Positions 55,263-62,059 of a stretch of DNA of 64,000 nt are shown here, piece by piece. The stretch comes from JAJVID01 sp035275345 (GTDB lineage Bacteria > Acidobacteriota > Blastocatellia > RBC074). The notes beneath the pieces are model-generated. The model was not told the origin of the DNA, did no database searches, and saw nothing but the letters and a program-made list of their open reading frames with translations. The translations under genes and the position numbers were made by a program. Location: NCBI GenBank assembly GCA_035275345.1, contig DATEMY010000358.1, positions 1 to 64,000 of the forward strand, read 5' to 3'. Position 1 is the first letter of the stretch. Each line of letters begins with the position of its first letter.

Positions 55263-56104
55263 ACACCGACGACTTGATCGCCATTGACGTACACGTTCAC
55301 CTCGAAACTGAAATCGAAGACAACGCGGCCAATGAAGCCGCAAAGAAATACTTCGGCGATTCCGGCCTGGGCCGCAACCGTCACGAACTGGCCGAGTATT
55401 ACCGCTCGCGCAAGATCGGCTGCGTGATCTTCACCGTAGACGAGCGGCTCACGGGCCGTCCGCCGATTCCGAACGATGAGATCGCCGCTTTCGCCGCCGA
55501 GAACGCCGACATCATGTTCGCCTTTGCGAGCGTTGACCCGACGCGCGGCCAGGAGGCCGTGGATGAAGCGAAGCGACTGATCGCGGCGGGCGGCATTCGC
55601 GGCTTCAAACTGCATCCACCGCTGCAACAGTTCCACCCGAACGACCAACGTATTTATCCGTTTTACGAAGTCATCAACGAAGCCAGACTGCCGGTGATCT
55701 TTCACACCGGCCACAGCGGCATCGGCACGGGGCAGCGCGGCGGAGGCGGCGTCCGGCTCAAATACGGCGCCCCGATGGATATTGACGACGTGGCCGTAGA
55801 CTTTCCCGATATGCCGATCATCATGGCGCACCCGTCATTCCCCTGGCAGGACGAAGCCATTTCGATTTGCCTGCACAAGCCACAGGTTTACATTGATCTG
55901 TCGGGCTGGTCGCCGAAGTATTTCTCACCGACTCTGGTGCAGTATGCGAACACGCTGCTTAAACACAAGGTGCTGTTCGGCTCCGATTATCCGTTGATCT
56001 CGCCGGATCGTTGGATGGCCGACTTCGAGAAGATCGCCGTCCGTGAGGAGGTGCGACCGCTGATTTTGAAGGAAAATGCGCTGCGGCTGTTTGGGTTGAG
56101 CTGA
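55259..56104 (+). CDS. amidohydrolase-family hydrolase (CouO-like)
   Basis: 281 aa; ATG 55259 after AAGGAGG. Amidohydrolase_2 TIM barrel: metal motif IDVHVHLE near residue 8, KLHPPLQQF, FHTGHSG, MAHPSFPW and GSDYPL near the end. This type is known as 4-hydroxyphenyl-beta-ketoacyl-CoA hydrolase (CouO) in hydroxycinnamate breakdown, where it cuts the beta-ketoacyl-CoA made by a hydratase and dehydrogenase. The dehydrogenase here is only a remnant, so the pathway would need a partner elsewhere. Confidence 0.78.
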   Translation: MNTDDLIAIDVHVHLETEIEDNAANEAAKKYFGDSGLGRNRHELAEYYRSRKIGCVIFTVDERLTGRPPIPNDEIAAFAAENADIMFAFASVDPTRGQEAVDEAKRLIAAGGIRGFKLHPPLQQFHPNDQRIYPFYEVINEARLPVIFHTGHSGIGTGQRGGGGVRLKYGAPMDIDDVAVDFPDMPIIMAHPSFPWQDEAISICLHKPQVYIDLSGWSPKYFSPTLVQYANTLLKHKVLFGSDYPLISPDRWMADFEKIAVREEVRPLILKENALRLFGLS

Positions 56105-56192
56105 ATGCGGCGTGCCCTGCGCGCCGACGATGGCGCGTTGATTTCCGCGCGCGCTAGGGGGTTTCGTCTGTTAGCCATAATCGCATCATGGC

Positions 56193-57224
56193 TCATACCG
56201 AATGGGTTTCGTTAGCGGAGGGCAGGAACGACTCGATCAAATTTCCCAGATTCTGTGCGGTAGCCAGATCATAGATGAACTTGCTGACAGCCAGGTCGAG
56301 AATGCCCAGTCCGAAGGGGCTGAAGATGACCGGACGATTTCCGTCGCTCCGCGCTTCGGCGGCGCCTCTGATGATGTCTCCGATCGTGCAACGTATGAAG
56401 TCACGGTTGCCAGAAAGCCGTTCGGCCAGATGGACAGAGGTTTCGGCCCGGCACACATGATCAACATCATCAACGACGTTGTCAGACGACAGAATGATTT
56501 CCGGAGAGAGGTCTCGCAATGAGACGTGCAGGATCGTGCTGGCGGGTTGGATGAGAGCCGGATCGAAAATATGCGGCGTGCCCGCAGTGGTCGCCATGCT
56601 CACGAGCGTCGCGCTTCCGAAAACCTCATTGAGATCGCTGGCGACTTCGACGTCGATGTGGCCGAAAACTTCCTGACCTCTGACCTTGAATTCAGCGGCC
56701 CGCGACGGATCCAGGTCGAAGACCTTGAACCGTCGCAGATCGGGGAAAGTGGCGCGCAGAAACCGGGCGATTTCAAAGTTAATCGGGCCACAGCCGACCA
56801 ATCCTGCCGAGCCGATCTGTTCTCTGCTACAGAGGAGTTTCGCGGCCAGCGCGGCGCTCGCCGCCGTCCGTTTAGCGCTGATCATCGAACCTTCCAGAAT
56901 GGCTTCCACCCTTCCCGTCAATAAGTTATTCAGGATCACGACCGCCGAAGCTCGATCCAGATTTTGGGAGACGTTATCCGGAAAGGAGGAGATCCATTTG
57001 ATGCCGGCGACATTGAACCGGTTTCCGAGGTAGGCCGGGAGCGCGATGATTCGGTTTTGTGGCTGGCCGGGGAATCGCAGGAAACTGGAATGCGGTAGCG
57101 AACTTTCTCCCAGCGCATGGATTTCATAGGCCGCCCCCACGATGTCCATGAGATCGGCTTCACGGTCGCTAATGAGCGAGAGGACTTCCTTCGCGGTTAA
57201 GATGCGCACACTGTTGGAATACAT
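56193..57224 (-). CDS. sbnB: 2,3-diaminopropionate biosynthesis protein SbnB
   Basis: 343 aa, ornithine cyclodeaminase/mu-crystallin family. GLVGCGPINFEIARFLRATF is the NAD-binding glycine motif, with D following at FKVFDLD. AGIKWISSFPDN and VILNNLLTGRVEAILEGS fit SbnB. The enzyme oxidises ACEGA, made by SbnA, to L-2,3-diaminopropionate plus 2-oxoglutarate. GAAGGT precedes the start. It is the last gene of the minus-strand cluster. Confidence 0.88.
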   Translation of the reverse strand: MYSNSVRILTAKEVLSLISDREADLMDIVGAAYEIHALGESSLPHSSFLRFPGQPQNRIIALPAYLGNRFNVAGIKWISSFPDNVSQNLDRASAVVILNNLLTGRVEAILEGSMISAKRTAASAALAAKLLCSREQIGSAGLVGCGPINFEIARFLRATFPDLRRFKVFDLDPSRAAEFKVRGQEVFGHIDVEVASDLNEVFGSATLVSMATTAGTPHIFDPALIQPASTILHVSLRDLSPEIILSSDNVVDDVDHVCRAETSVHLAERLSGNRDFIRCTIGDIIRGAAEARSDGNRPVIFSPFGLGILDLAVSKFIYDLATAQNLGNLIESFLPSANETHSV

Positions 57225-57333
57225 GAAAAACCTTCAGATTCGTTTCTCGGAGATGGTTTACATCCCGGATATTGTTGCGGAACCACTCGTCAGAGTAGAT
57301 ACATTGGTACTGCAAAGAGCCGTTTCTTAAAGA

Positions 57334-57939
57334 TCAATTCCCGGCGCTTGTCTCTATTTTTTCCAGCCGGCCATTACCATCGAGTGTTTTGAGGTTTATG
57401 TCGGCTATGCATCTGACATTCACATAATCCAACATCAGGGCGCCTTCGACATGAACCACCCCACTTCCGTTTTCAAAATCGGCTTTGCTGAAATCACAAG
57501 CATCACGATCCAATCTGATGCCCAATTCCGTGCCCCCCTTCGTCTCGGTGAACTTAACATGAACATAATTGCGATCGACCGCCTCCTTGAAGAGCTTAAC
57601 AGTCTTTTCCGGACGCAGCCCTGCTTCAATGACATGGTCGCCTTCGCAAAGTCTATCCACAAGACTCTTCTCACGCGGCCTGTTCGTGTCGGGAGGCGGA
57701 GGCGGAGGCGGAGGGTTCTTAGCCATCTCCTCCATCTTTTTCTTGAGACTGAGGGGCCTCATATCCGTCCAAACTTCCTTGATGAAAGCGAGGCATTCGG
57801 CTTTCGGCCCCACTTTCCCGCCGTCATTCCAACCGATTGGGTTCTCTTTGTATTCAGGCCAAATCGAATACTGTTCCTCGTGGTTTACGACAACTTTGTA
57901 AGTGGTAGTGTCTTCTTTGTCAGGGTCGGCCCAACTCAT
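57334..57939 (-). CDS. MbtH-domain protein with an unknown C-terminal domain
   Basis: 201 aa. Residues 1-68 are an MbtH-like domain (NHEEQYSIWPEYKENPIGW, VWTDMRPLS), the small activator of NRPS adenylation domains. A Pro8 linker (about 77-84) follows. Then comes a domain of about 110 residues (KSLVDRLCEGDHVIEAGL, YVHVKFTETKGGTELGIRLD, CDFSKADFENGSGVVHVEGA) that I cannot assign. MbtH proteins are normally about 70 residues alone or fused to an A domain. It lies 2 bp from the GNAT gene. AAGGAG is 11 nt from the ATG. Confidence 0.8.
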   Translation of the reverse strand: MSWADPDKEDTTTYKVVVNHEEQYSIWPEYKENPIGWNDGGKVGPKAECLAFIKEVWTDMRPLSLKKKMEEMAKNPPPPPPPPDTNRPREKSLVDRLCEGDHVIEAGLRPEKTVKLFKEAVDRNYVHVKFTETKGGTELGIRLDRDACDFSKADFENGSGVVHVEGALMLDYVNVRCIADINLKTLDGNGRLEKIETSAGN

Positions 57940-57941
57940 AA

Positions 57942-58505
57942 TTATGTAATCTCCTTTTTATGTGAAGCCATGGCTGCGCGCGCAGCCGGTTGCTCGAACC
58001 GGAGCATTCGTTCGTCTCTTGTGAGAAGACGGCACAGGCCGTATTCCGTCAAGAAAGTTTTCTCTCCGGCCGAAAAGCCCAGTTGAGTACACAGAAACGA
58101 TGACTGCGCTACCGCGGCGCCGAGCACAAGCCAGGTGTACTCAAAATTCCTTGGCGCCACGAACAGCCGGTGCGCTTCCAGCATCATTTTCATTGGGATG
58201 TTCAGACCGCGATATGATCGGATTACCGCTAATTGCGTGTAACGAGCCGACCTCGCCGACGGGGTAAATTCCAAGCAACATTTTTGGTGTAGCGCAAGAT
58301 CTCCAGTGGTTTCGACCACGCTCAGCGTCGCAACGGGCTTACACTGCAGATCATCGATCGCCAAGATATGAAGCGCGTCTGAATTGTCGCTTACTCTTAG
58401 CGGCGCGAGCGCAATCTTCAGTTCCTGCTCAAAGACGGATCGTCTGATATCCAACATCGCCGCTTCCTGGAAGCGGGTCGTAACCGGCTCTATTATTATC
58501 GCCAT
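57942..58505 (-). CDS. GNAT/N-acyl amino acid synthase-like acyltransferase
   Basis: 187 aa. The centre YTQLAVIRSYRGLNIPMKMM and the following EYTWLVLGAAVAQSSFLCTQLGF match the acyl-donor binding part of GNAT-like enzymes; the long HLRG-like style resembles FeeM-type N-acyl amino acid synthases that take acyl-ACP. AAGGAG 8 nt before the ATG. Its start overlaps the tail of a decayed ABC transporter. It may acylate the diaminopropionate-derived product. Assignment to a precise branch is uncertain. Confidence 0.6.
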   Translation of the reverse strand: MAIIIEPVTTRFQEAAMLDIRRSVFEQELKIALAPLRVSDNSDALHILAIDDLQCKPVATLSVVETTGDLALHQKCCLEFTPSARSARYTQLAVIRSYRGLNIPMKMMLEAHRLFVAPRNFEYTWLVLGAAVAQSSFLCTQLGFSAGEKTFLTEYGLCRLLTRDERMLRFEQPAARAAMASHKKEIT

Positions 58506-58653
58506 TTGAATTTCTCCTTTCCATAACTTGGAGTTTCCGATCCGGCGATCGATCCGATTCGATTTTCCCGCAATCCAATTTGATTACTCGATCCGCCAGA
58601 TGAAAATATTTATCGTCATGATTGATGGCCAATATGCACTTACCTCGACTTTG
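58429..58653 (-). pseudogene. C-terminal remnant of a cyclic-peptide-type ABC exporter
   Basis: On the minus strand the gap between sbnA and the GNAT gene reads RGKCILAINHDDKYFHLADR then VIKLDCGKIESD. This is the H-loop and end of an ABC ATPase such as the PvdE/SyrD-like exporters. No Walker A, signature or membrane domain remains. The frame runs on past the normal end into the GNAT gene before its TGA at 58429. Its upstream joint lies near 58653, close to the sbnA stop. Confidence 0.65.
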
Positions 58654-58689
58654 CGGGCGCCGTCCGCCACAGGCGAGTTGATCTGTTCT

Positions 58690-59742
58690 CTACGAGTAGA
58701 GGGTCCTCAAGGGGAAAGACTTCATTTCCTGGTCGGTTGGCTGCAAGTTCCAAGATCTCCCTCCCTCCTCAAATGGTATCTCCCAGAGGTGTGAGACATC
58801 CCCGAAATGTTCCAAGACCCATTGGTCCGAATAAATCGTGTCCATATATCGATCGCCTCGGTCCGGCAAGATAACTACGCAATTGGAACCGTCCGGAATT
58901 CTACCTTGTGACTTATTTACCGCGCTGATAACGGCTCCCGAAGATCCGCCCGCCAAAATCAACTCTTCCCTGACAAGTCGGCGGCAACCGACAACGCAAT
59001 CCAGATCGGACACCAGGACACACTCATCCGCCAGGTGAGGCTCGTAAAGCGATGGTCTGACCGACGCGCCATGACCTGGGATCAAGCGACGACTTGTCTT
59101 CCCGCCGAAGATCACACTGCCTAGCGCGTCTACCGCAATTATTCTGGTTCTCAGATCTTGAACGTAGGCGTACTCAGAGCAACCGCGAAGCGTCCCGCAT
59201 GTGCTTGTCGCACAAAACAAGTAATCGACTCGCCCATCCAGGGCCTCGGCGATTTCACGCATGGTTTGATGATGGGCCTGGGCATTCCACAAGTTCGCAT
59301 ATTGATTCGGCCAAAAGCTGTGTGGAATCTGCGCCGTCAATTGCTTAACCCGATCGATTCGCGCCTGGAGATACTCGCCCGTAAGAGGGTCAGGTACCGT
59401 CACACACTCAATCTCGGCCCCGTACAGTCTCAAAATGTCGAGATTTTGCTTGGTAGTCTTGGGATCCACCACACACACAAACCGCAGGCCGAAGTACCGG
59501 CACATTTGAGCCAGCCCGATTCCCATATTCCCCGAGCTGGACTCGACTACGGTCGCGCCTGGACTAAGCTCCCCCGATATAACGGCATTTTTGATGATAG
59601 TCAGCGCAGTTCGATCTTTTATGCTCCCGCCGGGATTAACCCCTTCAAGTTTGGCGAATAATCGAAAGCGCGCGTCAGGAAAAATCCGACTGAGCCGCGC
59701 CATCGGGGTATTGCCGATTTTCGAGATTATATCTCCAATCAT
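58690..59742 (-). CDS. sbnA: 2,3-diaminopropionate biosynthesis protein SbnA
   Basis: 350 aa; start at 59742 after GGGGAGAG. Fold-type II PLP enzyme of the cysteine synthase family: PLP lysine in NPGGSIKDRTA, VESSSGNMGIGLAQ, and STCGTLRGCSEY near 205. SbnA joins O-phosphoserine and glutamate to ACEGA. SbnB at 56193 completes L-2,3-diaminopropionate, a siderophore and antibiotic building block. The two genes are separated by MbtH, GNAT and exporter-remnant sequences. Confidence 0.88.
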   Translation of the reverse strand: MIGDIISKIGNTPMARLSRIFPDARFRLFAKLEGVNPGGSIKDRTALTIIKNAVISGELSPGATVVESSSGNMGIGLAQMCRYFGLRFVCVVDPKTTKQNLDILRLYGAEIECVTVPDPLTGEYLQARIDRVKQLTAQIPHSFWPNQYANLWNAQAHHQTMREIAEALDGRVDYLFCATSTCGTLRGCSEYAYVQDLRTRIIAVDALGSVIFGGKTSRRLIPGHGASVRPSLYEPHLADECVLVSDLDCVVGCRRLVREELILAGGSSGAVISAVNKSQGRIPDGSNCVVILPDRGDRYMDTIYSDQWVLEHFGDVSHLWEIPFEEGGRSWNLQPTDQEMKSFPLRTLYS

Positions 59743-59791
59743 CGCTTTCTCTCCCCTATTGTCTGAGTCTGTTGTTCCGGACAACCGAAAG

Positions 59792-60090
59792 TTAAACGGG
59801 GACGGCTGCTGTTGATGCAATGGACGTCTTCAACGCATTGGCTAGGCCCCGGACATTTGGCTCTCGTAGGATGGTGGTGTGGTTTCCGGGAACCCGGCGC
59901 CGAGTTATTTGCGCCGATGCATATTTGCCCCAACCCAGAGTCGAATCTGCGGGTTTGTTCTCGTGTCCATCATCGGCGGTGAAGATTGCGATCTCCCCGT
60001 GAAAAATTGCGGGATTGTATTTTCGCAGAGCCGCCATGTTTTTCTTGGCGACTTCCAGGAAGCGCCGGGCATAGGTGATTTCGATATCAG
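59792..60090 (-). pseudogene. NRPS thioesterase-domain remnant
   Basis: The minus-strand frame from about 60090 reads DIEITYARRFLEVAKKNMAA, then a region with IFTADDGH and GWGKYA, and RRVPGNHTTILREPNVRGLA before TGA at 59792. The last block is the C-terminal end of a type I thioesterase with the catalytic His of its triad (GNHTTIL). The nucleophile-Ser part is absent. In a different frame from the A-domain gene. Confidence 0.65.
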
Positions 60091-60190
60091 GTGGTCGAAC
60101 GGTAAATCAAGAACGCCAGGGCTGCCCTTTAACCGGTTGGTCCAATAGTCGAGCTGCGATGTCAGCCCCCCACTTTGCAGCCATTTCTGA
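60091..60190 (-). pseudogene. NRPS condensation-domain scrap
   Basis: A frame between the A domain and the thioesterase remnant reads FQKWLQSGGLTSQLDYW and then LKGSPGVLDLPFDH. This is the classic middle of a condensation domain (QLxYWxxxLxGxPxxLxLPxD). About 30 codons remain; catalytic HHxxxDG and everything after are lost. It joins the A domain in a shifted frame near 60190 and the thioesterase scrap near 60090. Confidence 0.65.
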
Positions 60191-61549
60191 AATATCCTCA
60201 TGATCGCGTAACAGCTTTTCTATTTCGCCCAATTCAACTCTTACACCCCTGATCTTGACCTGGTTATCCAGCCGACCGATCAACTCGAAATCCCCATTGA
60301 GCGTGACTCGACCGATGTCTCCTGTTCGGTAGATGAGGTCCTGAGGATCGTTTACGTTAAAGGGGTTCCGAATGAACGACTCCCGAGTCAGTTCAGGTTG
60401 TCGATAATATCCATGGGAGCGATAGGGAGTGCGGATGAAGATTTCACCGACGACCCCTGGTGGACAGACCTCCATCTTTTCATCGAGCACCAACGCCTTG
60501 GCCCCTCTGATCGGCTTTCCCACCGGGATCAGACGGCGTTCCTGATCTGCAGGTTGGATAAAATAACAGAACTTGGCAAGCGTAGTTTCTGTAGGCCCAT
60601 AAAGATTGACCAGTTGGATACGGTCGCCAAAAACGCTATACCATTTCTTCAGATCTGCAGGAAAAATCGGTTCTCCCGCCAGGAGGATGTACTTTAACGA
60701 TTGGAAAGAATCAGGGCTCAGGGGCTCATTCAATATTGACCTGAACAGGCTGGGGGTGCAATGCATCAGGTTGATCTGGGCCGAATCAATCCATCTGACC
60801 AATTTCTCCGAGTCGAGCGCCGTCTCCCGATCCGGCGGGAGAGATAGTGTGGCTCCCGCGCATAAAGGTAGAAAGATATCTCTGAGAAACGGGTCAAAGG
60901 AGGGCGGAGTGAGCTGACTTACCCGGAAGTTTTCGTTTACTCCACATGTCTCGATCTCCCAATCTATGAAATGTAATAGACCGCGGCGGCTCCCGGCGAT
61001 TCCCTTTGGTTTACCGGTAGAGCCGGAAGTAAAGTAGATATAGCCGAGGTCCTTCGGGTTGTCGTTTGATACCTTCAACTCTTCCCCGGAAAAACTGGCG
61101 CAATGAGGAATCTTTCTCACGTGAACCGCCTGACCGGCCTTAATCACAATGATGGAGCAATCCGAACGGTTGTTTGCCGCGATCTGCTCGGCCGCTTCCT
61201 CGAATCCTTTTTCCACTATGAATCCTTGCGGCTCCGCTGTCGAGACCATTGCTTTGAGTCGGTTGACCGGGTATTTAGTATCCAGGGGCGCGAAAACGCA
61301 ATTTGCCTTCAGTACTCCGATGATGGATGCCACCAATTCAGCCGTATCCTCTATCAGTAAAGCCACGACGGAGCCATTAGCGACCCCGGCCGACGTCAAC
61401 AGATCTCGCACCTTATTCGACCGCTGTTCCAACTCGTCATAAGAAAGTATGTGATCTTGCCATACTATTGCGTCTTTAGATCCGCGCTTTTTACCGCGCT
61501 CAATCAGTAAGTCAACGATTTCGCTGTTAATCGTTTGAGTAAGCTCCAT
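60107..61549 (-). CDS. truncated NRPS adenylation domain
   Basis: 480 aa; start at 61549 after AAGGAG. A-domain core motifs are intact: A3 YFTSGSTGKPKG, A5 NLYGPTETT, A7 YRTGDIGRV, A8 VKIRGVRVELGEIE. About 10 residues after A8 the frame changes at a deletion joint, so the last 27 or so residues (AAKWGADIAARLL and on) are out of frame. The A10 lysine motif (NGKxDR) and any carrier domain are missing. Without A10 the adenylation half-reaction should be badly impaired. Either it is a pseudogene or the sequence is misassembled. Confidence 0.8.
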   Translation of the reverse strand: MELTQTINSEIVDLLIERGKKRGSKDAIVWQDHILSYDELEQRSNKVRDLLTSAGVANGSVVALLIEDTAELVASIIGVLKANCVFAPLDTKYPVNRLKAMVSTAEPQGFIVEKGFEEAAEQIAANNRSDCSIIVIKAGQAVHVRKIPHCASFSGEELKVSNDNPKDLGYIYFTSGSTGKPKGIAGSRRGLLHFIDWEIETCGVNENFRVSQLTPPSFDPFLRDIFLPLCAGATLSLPPDRETALDSEKLVRWIDSAQINLMHCTPSLFRSILNEPLSPDSFQSLKYILLAGEPIFPADLKKWYSVFGDRIQLVNLYGPTETTLAKFCYFIQPADQERRLIPVGKPIRGAKALVLDEKMEVCPPGVVGEIFIRTPYRSHGYYRQPELTRESFIRNPFNVNDPQDLIYRTGDIGRVTLNGDFELIGRLDNQVKIRGVRVELGEIEKLLRDHEDISEMAAKWGADIAARLLDQPVKGQPWRS

Positions 61550-62059
61550 TGGCGCGCTCCTTTTTGAATGGGTATAGGATGAAGAAGTAATGTGGAAGAG
61601 ATGACAAGCTTCGCTGGAGTGATTGCTGCTGATGCCCTTGAACATGGTCCGGGGGCTGACCAAACCCGGAAACGTCAAAACCTGATTAAGCCCGGTGAGA
61701 TCGACTTCGCGCGTCGCCCCAGGATAACAGAGCGCCTATGAGATAATTGATTAGCAGCTCTCATTGCCATTATCCATGCGGCTCAGTTATTCCCAAACAC
61801 AGACAGGCTACCGCTATTGCGTTTGGAATCTTCCTCCGCCCTCGGCTTCCGAGTAGGCTACCGCCATCGCAATTCTGCCCACCCTCCCAGACTTTTCCGA
61901 CGGTGATACCTAACGAGCGCCGATTACCAAGGGAATGAGCGCGCAGGGCGCAGAACATTTTTCTCTCTGATCGACTTCCTTAACTGACAAAACTATGAAC
62001 GCGCTTACGCCAAGTCTTTTTATCTTTCCGGCTCCTGCTTCTGAAACAACACTCAAGGG
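61550..62059. other. intergenic region of the natural-product cluster
   Basis: 510 bp with no supported gene. The frame upstream of the A domain is open on the minus strand (readable string DLTGLNQVLTFPGLVSPRTM) but has no start and no family match, and may be another scrap. GGCTACCGCTATTGC (from about 61807) is loosely repeated at about 61855 (GGCTACCGCCATCGC). No terminator or promoter was convincing. Confidence 0.3.
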
